The notes under the pieces: generated by a model | Told to the model about the DNA's origin: nothing | Databases searched by the model: none | Seen by the model: the letters and a program-made list of their open reading frames with translations, nothing else | Program-made: the position numbers and the translations under genes | Part shown: one piece after another, positions 10,793 through 18,360 of the stretch | Position numbering within the stretch: the first letter of the stretch is position 1 | How the letters are laid out: every line of letters starts with the position of its first letter | DNA from: an uncultured Mycoplasmatota bacterium | Lineage (GTDB): Bacteria > Bacillota_I > Bacilli_A > RF39 > UBA660 | Length of the DNA stretch: 44,776 nt | Reading direction: 5' to 3' | Assembly: GCA_946497925.1 (NCBI GenBank) | Contig: CAMMMG010000006.1 | Location: forward strand, 1-44,776

Positions 10793-10816
10793 CCTCCTTT
10801 CCTATAGAATAGGAGG
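10793..10816 (-). promoter_or_regulatory. Shine-Dalgarno-sequestering hairpin in the toxin 5' UTR (copy 1)
   Basis: minus strand CCTCCTATTCTATAGGAAAGGAGG: CCTCC(T) pairs with (A)GGAGG of the SD. Confidence 0.75.
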
Positions 10817-10844
10817 CGACACCCACATAAATGTTCCTACAAAT

Positions 10845-10873
10845 ATAGTATCACATTAATTTCTGCATAACAA
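10845..10873 (-). promoter_or_regulatory. toxin promoter (copy 1)
   Basis: minus strand TTGTTA - 17 nt - TACTAT. Confidence 0.65.
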
Positions 10874-11045
10874 GAAAAATATGTAATAAATTAGTTACGA
10901 ATTTTCGTAAATATTAACCTAATACTAAATTACTTATATAATCTACACTATAATTATATTACAACATCTATATAAAGAAATTCTTCATATATAAAAAATG
11001 AAACATCTAACTTCAAATAAATGTATTTATATATAGAATAACTTA

Positions 11046-11076
11046 AAACCCGTATCTTTCATAGTACGGGTTTTCG
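11046..11076 (-). terminator. intrinsic terminator downstream of the 11083-12219 gene (possibly bidirectional)
   Basis: AAAACCCGTA tctttcatag TACGGGTTTT hairpin. Confidence 0.7.
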
Positions 11077-11082
11077 CAAATA

Positions 11083-12219
11083 TTATATGCTAATAGATTT
11101 TATACCTTTCATCTCTATTATTTTTTTATTAACCTTTTGATTAGCAGTTAGACAATCATAAAAAACTGCATCTTTTTCATTTTCAAAATAATCTCTACTT
11201 TCTCTTATATCATCTCTATACATATTGTAAACTGCTTTAGATAGAGCTATTAGTGCTTGTTCAGTATTAGCATTCTCTACTAAATTAGGTATTCTTTCAC
11301 CTGATAAAATTAAAATTTCATAATTAGCAGTCAAAATTTCTTCCATTAATAATTCTTTAAATCTTGTATCACTAGCTTCAAGTTTTTTATAATCTTCAAA
11401 TAATTTAGATAATAATTTATCACGTTTTTCTTTATTTAAATATTTAGGATTAGAAACTCTAGTATTTCCTTCTTCTAAAACACCTTTATCTAACATATGA
11501 GCTCTTCTAACTTGCAAATTAATATTAAATAATTCTTGCTCATCATCTAAAAATAACTCTTCTGCATAATCACCTTTACCCATCTCCCAATTTTCTTCAA
11601 AATCTTCAATAGGTGTTCTTTGTTCTTTATATTTTTCTCTTTCATTCTTTAAAATTGTTAAAAGTGGTAAATCTTCTTTTGTTACATCATTAAAAATTAT
11701 TCCTCGTCTTCTTGCAGATTCTACTAACAATTCTAAATCTTGTTCTGTTAAATTGTAATCTTCAGTAGAAAAACCACAACATACACATTTTAAATTATTA
11801 TCTACTAGTACAAGTTGATGTTCGCAAAACCTTTTATATCCATTCTCATCTCTTATATCAAAAGTTATCTTTTCAAATAGTATATCACGTATTCTTCTTT
11901 CCTTCTCATCTATTAAATCATTTATATCAGCGTATTCTTTTAAAACAGGAAATGCATTATAAAGTTTATATATTATATCTTGAATTTCATAAGGATTTTT
12001 CCCTTTTCTATTTTTATCTAACTCTAATAATTCCACTAAATATAGCTTATCATGTAAACTTAGTTCAGAATCAGGAACCTCCTTTTTTAATAACTCTACT
12101 TTTTCTTTCTTTAAATCCTCTATATCATTTTTTAATTTAAAATATTCTTTTCTTAATTCTTCAAACGTATCTTTATAATAATCAGAATCGTTTATTACAA
12201 AGTCATCTAATGTTTTCAT
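11083..12219 (-). CDS. hypothetical protein with a Cys/His cluster (possible zinc site)
   Basis: 378-aa ORF; CEHQLVLVDNNLKCVCC; long N-terminal coiled coil; flanked by the two TA-like repeats. Confidence 0.7.
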   Translation of the reverse strand: MKTLDDFVINDSDYYKDTFEELRKEYFKLKNDIEDLKKEKVELLKKEVPDSELSLHDKLYLVELLELDKNRKGKNPYEIQDIIYKLYNAFPVLKEYADINDLIDEKERRIRDILFEKITFDIRDENGYKRFCEHQLVLVDNNLKCVCCGFSTEDYNLTEQDLELLVESARRRGIIFNDVTKEDLPLLTILKNEREKYKEQRTPIEDFEENWEMGKGDYAEELFLDDEQELFNINLQVRRAHMLDKGVLEEGNTRVSNPKYLNKEKRDKLLSKLFEDYKKLEASDTRFKELLMEEILTANYEILILSGERIPNLVENANTEQALIALSKAVYNMYRDDIRESRDYFENEKDAVFYDCLTANQKVNKKIIEMKGIKSISI

Positions 12220-12309
12220 AAATCTTAAACCTCCCTATGTCCTTATTATATAATAATTATTAATCTAATACTAGAAAAAATAATAAAGTAATAAAGTTAA
12301 GTTAAATTT

Positions 12310-12338
12310 TTGACAAAAGTTAATATTTATGATACTAT
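12310..12338 (+). promoter_or_regulatory. sigma-A-like promoter for an antisense/antitoxin RNA (copy 2)
   Basis: TTGACA - 17 nt - TACTAT. Confidence 0.7.
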
Positions 12339-12344
12339 GAATAT

Positions 12345-12457
12345 GTAAAAGAAATTTACATAAAATAAAAAAATGAGGAACATTTATTTTGACACTCGAA
12401 TGTCACCTCATAAATATTGAAAACGACACTCTTATGCGGAGTGTCTTATATTTTTAT
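12345..12457 (+). ncRNA. putative type I antitoxin RNA, copy 2
   Basis: Promoter at 12310-12338; terminator hairpin GACACTC ttatgcg GAGTGTC (12425-12445) followed by TTATATTTTTA. Confidence 0.6.
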
Positions 12458-12538
12458 AGCCACGATTAATAAAGCAAGACTTATAACAACCAAAGCGACA
12501 GACTTTAAAAGCTTTAATATAAAAGTTTTCATCTTCAC
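12446..12538 (-). CDS. putative small hydrophobic toxin peptide MKMKTFILKLLKSVALVVISLALLIVAIKI (copy 2, GTG start)
   Basis: 30-aa ORF missed by the ORF track; AAAGGAGG 8 nt upstream of GTG; aligns along its length with the copy 1 peptide (MKxKTFIxKxLK...). Confidence 0.75.
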   Translation of the reverse strand: MKMKTFILKLLKSVALVVISLALLIVAIKI

Positions 12539-12546
12539 TTTTGCGT

Positions 12547-12570
12547 CCTCCTTTCCTATAGAATAGGAGG
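12547..12570 (-). promoter_or_regulatory. Shine-Dalgarno-sequestering hairpin in the toxin 5' UTR (copy 2)
   Basis: Same CCTCCTATTCTATAGGAAAGGAGG as copy 1. Confidence 0.75.
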
Positions 12571-12598
12571 CGACACCCACATAAATGTTCCTACAAAT

Positions 12599-12627
12599 AT
12601 AGTATCACATTAATTTCTGCATAACAA
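12599..12627 (-). promoter_or_regulatory. toxin promoter (copy 2)
   Basis: minus strand TTGTTA - 17 nt - TACTAT. Confidence 0.65.
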
Positions 12628-12667
12628 GAAAAATATGTAATAAATTAGTTACGAGTTTTCGTAAATA

Positions 12668-13942
12668 TTAACCTAATACTAAATTACTTATATAATCTAC
12701 ACCAAAACTACTTAAAATAGGATACCTTGGTATTTTATAAGGGTCTATACCCTTTTTTATTTTGGTAGAGCCTCCAATAAAAGCCATTTCAAACCCTGCT
12801 TCTTTTACTAAATTAATAGAATAATTACTGTACTCATAAAAAGGAAAACAAAAGGCTTTAGTATTATTTAAAGTTTCTCTACTAAGTTTTAAATCGTTTA
12901 AGATTTCACTTTCAGGTAAACAGTTAATCCCACCACCTTGACCAGTAGGGCAAACACCAGTCGTATGCATATTATGAGTATGACTGGCTATCTCCAAGTA
13001 AGGAGATGAAAATTTACTAACAGGATACCAAGAACTAACCAAAAATAATGTTGCATTTAAACCATATTTTTCTAGAAAAGGGATAAAGTTCTCTGCTCTT
13101 GCCCCATCATCAATAGTAATTAAAATAGACTTCTTAGGAAGATTAATCTCACCCTTAATAAAGCTTAGTACTTCACTTGTATTTAAGGTAAAAACGTTAT
13201 TGTCAGCAAGAAACTTAAAATGAGAGTCTATCTGTTCTTCACTATGACAAATAATATCTCCACAACTAGTATCACCACCTAAATAGATAAAATGATAAAG
13301 TATTGCAGGAACAGACTCTGCCATATCTTCACTACTATCTACCTCTACTACATTATTAACATCTTCTTTTTTGACATAGACTAATCTTGATAATAAAGAA
13401 ATACCATAATAATCATCAAAATTAACTATGACTTTAGCAGTCACAGGATTTTTTATTACAAAAACTTCATTAAAATTTTCATCATAATAAACAGCCTTTT
13501 CTTTGGCAGTAACTTCTAATGGAAACTCTATATAATTAAGGTATCTTTTATTAATAGTATCAGTAGTAGGTATTACATCTTTATAAGACACATAATAATC
13601 ACTATCTACTAACTTAAAGCATTTATTATCTAAACCAATATCATCTATTGATTCAAGTTCTAAAATAACATCTTTATTTATACTACCAACATCTTTATAC
13701 TTACCATCTTCATTTATAAAAAGTTTAGTATCTTTAGTAGTCTTAACAGCACTTCCATAATTAGATTTTATTTTAATTAAAGCCTCTTCCTTTTCATTTA
13801 AAGAATTTCTAACTCTTATAACATCTAAAGATGCTTCTTTTCTTTCTTTCATATCACTATAAATATAAATACCACTAATTATACTTATTAAACTAATAAA
13901 TATAGTTACAATAATTAAGACTCTAATAGGTTTAATCTTCAT
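12668..13942 (-). CDS. membrane-anchored polysaccharide deacetylase
   Basis: N-terminal TM; SVPAILYHFI, SILITIDDGARAENFIPFLEKYGLNATLFLV, EIASHTHNMH, CFPFYEYS motifs of NodB-type deacetylases. Confidence 0.9.
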   Translation of the reverse strand: MKIKPIRVLIIVTIFISLISIISGIYIYSDMKERKEASLDVIRVRNSLNEKEEALIKIKSNYGSAVKTTKDTKLFINEDGKYKDVGSINKDVILELESIDDIGLDNKCFKLVDSDYYVSYKDVIPTTDTINKRYLNYIEFPLEVTAKEKAVYYDENFNEVFVIKNPVTAKVIVNFDDYYGISLLSRLVYVKKEDVNNVVEVDSSEDMAESVPAILYHFIYLGGDTSCGDIICHSEEQIDSHFKFLADNNVFTLNTSEVLSFIKGEINLPKKSILITIDDGARAENFIPFLEKYGLNATLFLVSSWYPVSKFSSPYLEIASHTHNMHTTGVCPTGQGGGINCLPESEILNDLKLSRETLNNTKAFCFPFYEYSNYSINLVKEAGFEMAFIGGSTKIKKGIDPYKIPRYPILSSFGVDYISNLVLG

Positions 13943-14041
13943 AATATCACTATCTCCCCTATTATTATTTACTAAAATTATACGTAATATTTAAGAGATA
14001 AACAATCATTTTTTTACATATATTTAATTAAAGGTGATAAA

Positions 14042-14635
14042 ATGGATTCTTATATTACTTCTTTAATGACTAATTTAGGATATCTAGGCATGTTTATTGG
14101 AATGGTACTAGAAGCAGTTATAATTATTATTCCAAGTGAACTTATACTTGCAACAGCAGGTATTCTTGCAGGTAGAGGCTTCTTCTCTTTTTCTATGGCT
14201 TTATTAATAGGAGTACTTGGCAGTGTATTTTGTGCTATTATTATTTATGCTTTTGGATACTTTGGTGGAAGACCATTTATAAAGACTTATGGTAAGTTTT
14301 TCTTTATGAAAGAAGAAGATATAGATAAATGTGATAAATGGTTTAATAAATATGGACCCTGGGCTGCTTTTATAGGAAGAAACTTTCCTATTATTAGAAC
14401 GCTTATCTCTCTACCTATGGGAGTAAGTAAAGTACCATTTTTAAAGTTTGTTATTTATACCACATTAGGTAGTATTCCTTGGACCTTTGCCTTTGTCTAT
14501 GTAGGATATGCTTTAGGTAATAACTGGATTATTTTAGATAACTTTGTAAAAAAATTAAAGATACCTATCTATATATTATTAGGCATCTTAATCATTACTT
14601 ATATTTATAAGAAAATAAAAGAAAAAAGTAAGTAA
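14042..14635 (+). CDS. DedA family membrane protein
   Basis: GYLGMFIGMVLEAVIIIIPSELILATAGILAGRG, FGGRPFIKTYGKFF, GRNFPIIRTLISLPMGVSKVPFLKF. Confidence 0.94.
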   Translation: MDSYITSLMTNLGYLGMFIGMVLEAVIIIIPSELILATAGILAGRGFFSFSMALLIGVLGSVFCAIIIYAFGYFGGRPFIKTYGKFFFMKEEDIDKCDKWFNKYGPWAAFIGRNFPIIRTLISLPMGVSKVPFLKFVIYTTLGSIPWTFAFVYVGYALGNNWIILDNFVKKLKIPIYILLGILIITYIYKKIKEKSK

Positions 14636-14641
14636 CCCATT

Positions 14642-15286
14642 TTAGGCAACTTTACTCTTTAGCTTTTCTAATATCCTACTTTCTTTTCTACTTACTTGAA
14701 CTTGAGATAAACCAAGAGACTCAGCTGTTTCTTTTTGTGTCATATCTTGATAATATCTTGAAGTTATTAGGACTCTTTCACTTTCCTCAAGTCCCATAAT
14801 CGCTTCTTTTAGATCAAGAACACCTACATCATAACCCTTTTCTATTAGAGCGATTTTATTATATAGGTTATAATCATCATCCAAGTAATTATTATCTAAA
14901 CTATAGGGAGACTTAATAGCATTCATAACACTAACTACCTTTTCTTCACTAAGTCCTAAAAAATAAGCTATTTCAGAAGTAGTAGGCTCTCTTCCTAAAT
15001 TTTGTGATAAGTATTCTCTTGTCTCTTTAATATCTTTACTAAGTTTATAAATATCATTAGGAATATGAACTTGATAATCATTATTAACAGCTTTCAACAC
15101 TTCTCCTTTTATCCATAGATAAGCATAATCTGCAAAGTCCGTTTCTTTACTACTATCATACTTTTGTAATGCTGTCTGTAATCCTAACATTCCTGCTTGA
15201 AACAAATCATCATAATCACTCCTAAAACTATACTTACTAGTAATACTTCTAACAAGACCAATATACTTTAAGGCTTCTTCTTGCAT
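14642..15286 (-). CDS. RNA polymerase sigma-70 family factor, sporulation (SigF/SigG-like)
   Basis: Region 2 YDDLFQAGMLGLQTALQKYDSSKETDFADYAYLWIKGEVLKA; region 3/4 with LGLSQVQVSRKESRILEKL. Confidence 0.88.
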   Translation of the reverse strand: MQEEALKYIGLVRSITSKYSFRSDYDDLFQAGMLGLQTALQKYDSSKETDFADYAYLWIKGEVLKAVNNDYQVHIPNDIYKLSKDIKETREYLSQNLGREPTTSEIAYFLGLSEEKVVSVMNAIKSPYSLDNNYLDDDYNLYNKIALIEKGYDVGVLDLKEAIMGLEESERVLITSRYYQDMTQKETAESLGLSQVQVSRKESRILEKLKSKVA

Positions 15287-15374
15287 AAAAACATATCCTT
15301 TCTATTTGCCTTAATAATAAATAAATTTAACTTAACAAACAAGGACTTCGACATAACTAGTTATTAATTTCAAC

Positions 15375-16478
15375 CTACAATTTTTTTAAGAAAATTGTCT
15401 TAAACAAAATAGCAAATAATTCTCTTTTAAGAGATTTTGTTTTACCCAGTTTTACTTTGCTTTTAGGATAATCTTCACAATTAAAAATAACATCTATATC
15501 TACTTTAAAATCTTTATATTTAATAGATAAAACTGTAGATCCACAATTATTATCATAGTTAAATTCTAATTTACTAAGAGGAATAGTACTAGTTTTAATT
15601 ACTTTATCTAAGTCTAAATAATTATTAAGAATTATATTATCATAAACTTCTATTATCTCTTTACGATAAAGATAATACTTATTAAAGGTACTAACAACTT
15701 TATAACCAGCTAATACTTTATCATCTATCTTTGATTCATCTTTATAATACTTATAGTACTTTTTTCGATAACGATACATTGTTTCTTTAGAAATAACATT
15801 TATATAAAATTTATCATCTATATCATTAGTAGTCTTAATTTCTTTATCATAAAGAGTTCTTTCTAAACAATTAATTAATTTAATATTTAAATTATTAAAG
15901 CCCTTATTAATAACTTTAATCTCATTATTTACATAGTTATCACTTTCTATTAAAAAGCTTCCCCTCATATCTCCTTGATTTAAAAAACAAGTTATGTCTA
16001 AAGTTAAATAAATAGGACTATATTTCTTAGGTAGATTAATTTTATATTCTTTTTTTAAATCACTAGACTGATAAATAATATTATCTTTATACTTTAAAGT
16101 TATCTTAGTAATAAGAAGTTTATCAATGTTCTTAATAGTTAAATTATCTATTCTTTTTAAATCTTGATAATAATATACCTTCTTAATATCTTCATCTAGA
16201 TTTTTATTATCAAGCCTCTTTTTTTGATAATTACTATACTCACCATATTTTACTTCATTACTTTTAATAGTATATTCTTTAGTAGCACTTTCTAAATATT
16301 TAAAATCTTTATTAATTTTTTCTTGTTTATAATAAGTAACTTCTTCTATTTTTTCATTATCCTTAACTTGATAATTAGAAGAAACTTCTCCCACCTTTAA
16401 ATAAGGAGTAACAATAGTTTTTGCCGAAACATTTAAACAAGAAAAAAATAATAATAGTATCAAAAGAAGTTTCATCAT
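15375..16478 (-). CDS. hypothetical secreted/membrane protein between spoVAE and the sigma factor
   Basis: 367-aa ORF with N-terminal signal peptide (MMKLLLILLLFFSCLNVSA). Confidence 0.65.
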   Translation of the reverse strand: MMKLLLILLLFFSCLNVSAKTIVTPYLKVGEVSSNYQVKDNEKIEEVTYYKQEKINKDFKYLESATKEYTIKSNEVKYGEYSNYQKKRLDNKNLDEDIKKVYYYQDLKRIDNLTIKNIDKLLITKITLKYKDNIIYQSSDLKKEYKINLPKKYSPIYLTLDITCFLNQGDMRGSFLIESDNYVNNEIKVINKGFNNLNIKLINCLERTLYDKEIKTTNDIDDKFYINVISKETMYRYRKKYYKYYKDESKIDDKVLAGYKVVSTFNKYYLYRKEIIEVYDNIILNNYLDLDKVIKTSTIPLSKLEFNYDNNCGSTVLSIKYKDFKVDIDVIFNCEDYPKSKVKLGKTKSLKRELFAILFKTIFLKKL

Positions 16479-16507
16479 ACACCTCCTACTATTATTATTT
16501 ACGAAAA

Positions 16508-16858
16508 CTAATCTTTTGCTTTAAAAATTAAAGTAAAGACAAAGGTAAAGATAATCGCTGCCGTTATACCTGTTGCAGTCAAATCAAACATCCCCATCAA
16601 AAGACCAATTATACCCTGTGATTCTGCTGCTAATAAGGCTCCATGGATTAAAGAGTGACCAAAACTTGTAATAGGTAAAAGAGCTCCTCCTCCTACTTTA
16701 GCGATAAAAAAGTCATAAATTCCAAAAGCATCAAGTCCTGCTCCTATTACTACAAACATTGCTGTTATATGTCCTGGAGTTAATTTTGTATTATCTAAAA
16801 TTAACTCTGCTATTAAACAAACAAGTCCACAGAAAAGAAATGAATTTATAAAATACAT
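16508..16858 (-). CDS. spoVAE: stage V sporulation protein AE (SpoVAEb-like)
   Basis: LTPGHITAMFVVIGAGLDAFGIYDFFIAKVGGGALLPITSFGHSLIHGALL. Confidence 0.92.
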   Translation of the reverse strand: MYFINSFLFCGLVCLIAELILDNTKLTPGHITAMFVVIGAGLDAFGIYDFFIAKVGGGALLPITSFGHSLIHGALLAAESQGIIGLLMGMFDLTATGITAAIIFTFVFTLIFKAKD

Positions 16859-17869
16859 CTATATCGCCTCCAAACATATAAGATTTGCAATAGATAAGAT
16901 ATTCATCTTTTGAAATAGCATAGTAGGAGAAAATAAAGCTCCTGTTGCAATTAATAATACTTTTTTATATTTATTTTTCATAAGACCTTTTATGATAGTA
17001 CTATAATTAACTAAAGCTGAACATACAGGGCCACTACCTCCTGCCATTACTTCTTTTTGTTTTTCTAAATCATATAACATCGTACCACAATCATTATAAT
17101 TTTTAGATAAATCTATATTATATTCACTAAGCATTAACTCTTTTAAAATTTCTTTACCATACTTTCCTAAATCACCAGTTAATATTAAATCATAATCACT
17201 TGCTTTAGTATTAGTTTCACTTAAGTATTTATAAAGAGTATCAGCAGCAGCACCTGCCATAGCAGCTCCCATATTAAAAGCATCTTTTTGATTATAATCT
17301 ACAATAGTTCCAATAAGTCCATTAACAACTCTTATCTTACTTGGTTTATTAGATAGAAGAACACTTGCCCCACCAGTCGCTGTAAAAGTTGCCGTCATTG
17401 GTTTAGGAGAACCATATTCAGTAGGGTTTCTAAATTGTTTCTCACTTGACATATTATGAGATGAACAAGAAATAAGAGCATTATTTACTTTTCCACTATC
17501 TATAAAAGTAGATGCTATTAACATTCCCTCAATACTAGTAGCACATGCTGTATAAATACCAAGAAAAGGGCTTTTTAAGTTTAAGGCTCCATAACATGAT
17601 GAGGTAATTTGATTTAAAAGATCACCTGATATAACTAAATCTATATCTTTAGGAGTTAGTTTTGTCTTCTTAAGTAATATTTTAATACTATCTTCAAGAA
17701 GCCTAATCTCAGCTTTTTCAAAGGACCTTTCTTTACAGTATAAATCATCAGTATATTTCTTATCAAAGTTCTTAGAAAGAGGTCCTTTCGCCTCATATGG
17801 GCCACATACTGTACTAGCATTATCTAAATAAACATTTCTAAAATTTAGTATCATACTAAAACCTCCCAT
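16859..17869 (-). CDS. spoVAD: stage V sporulation protein AD
   Basis: Thiolase-like fold; GIYTACATSIEGMLIAS, CSSHNMSSEKQFRNPTEYGSPKPMTATFTATGGASVLLS; between SpoVAC and SpoVAE. Confidence 0.95.
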   Translation of the reverse strand: MGGFSMILNFRNVYLDNASTVCGPYEAKGPLSKNFDKKYTDDLYCKERSFEKAEIRLLEDSIKILLKKTKLTPKDIDLVISGDLLNQITSSCYGALNLKSPFLGIYTACATSIEGMLIASTFIDSGKVNNALISCSSHNMSSEKQFRNPTEYGSPKPMTATFTATGGASVLLSNKPSKIRVVNGLIGTIVDYNQKDAFNMGAAMAGAAADTLYKYLSETNTKASDYDLILTGDLGKYGKEILKELMLSEYNIDLSKNYNDCGTMLYDLEKQKEVMAGGSGPVCSALVNYSTIIKGLMKNKYKKVLLIATGALFSPTMLFQKMNILSIANLICLEAI

Positions 17870-18294
17870 AAATATCTAACAAGACCAAAGAACCAAGCAG
17901 AAACTACACCATAGAAGATAACAGATCCTGCTAATTTAAAGACATTACTACCAACACCATATATAGGACCTTCATTCTTATAATCTAAAGCAGAACTTGT
18001 CATAGAATGAGCAAAACCAGTTATCGGGATTAATAATCCTGCCTTAGCTTTACTAACCCACTTATCAAAGAAACCTAAAGCTGTGAAAAGGGAAGCAAAA
18101 AAGATAAATGTTACTATCATATAAGTAGAAGCATCATTACGAGAAATATCAAAAAGCATGATATAAACTCTAATTAAAGTTTCTCCTAATAATCCTAAAA
18201 GTCCTCCTACTAGAAAAGCAATAAGGGCATATTTTACTTTATCCTCTTTAGGAGTATGTTTCTTTACTAAATAATCATATTTTTTATTAGTCAT
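17851..18294 (-). CDS. spoVAC: stage V sporulation protein AC
   Basis: YALIAFLVGGLLGLLGETLI, KAGLLIPITGFAHSMTSSALDYKNEGPIYGVGSNVFKLAGSVI. Confidence 0.94.
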   Translation of the reverse strand: MTNKKYDYLVKKHTPKEDKVKYALIAFLVGGLLGLLGETLIRVYIMLFDISRNDASTYMIVTFIFFASLFTALGFFDKWVSKAKAGLLIPITGFAHSMTSSALDYKNEGPIYGVGSNVFKLAGSVIFYGVVSAWFFGLVRYLWEVLV

Positions 18295-18360
18295 AGTATT
18301 ATCACGTCTCCATTTCTTTTATAGTGTTAACAGAAATAAAGATGTTTATACAAAAATATA

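Larger units (their letters stand above)
10792..10948. repeat. 157-bp direct repeat (copy 1) carrying toxin promoter, 5' UTR and a duplicated 3' end of the deacetylase gene
   Basis: Identical to 12546-12702 except one base (acgaAtttt vs acgaGtttt). Confidence 0.95.
12546..12702. repeat. 157-bp direct repeat (copy 2)
   Basis: Matches 10792-10948 with one mismatch; runs 35 nt into the deacetylase gene (codons + stop). Confidence 0.95.

Noticed and set aside
10457-10948. Interpreting the repeat as an insertion-sequence remnant
   Set aside because: No terminal inverted repeats with target duplication and no transposase; promoter/SD/peptide structure explains it better
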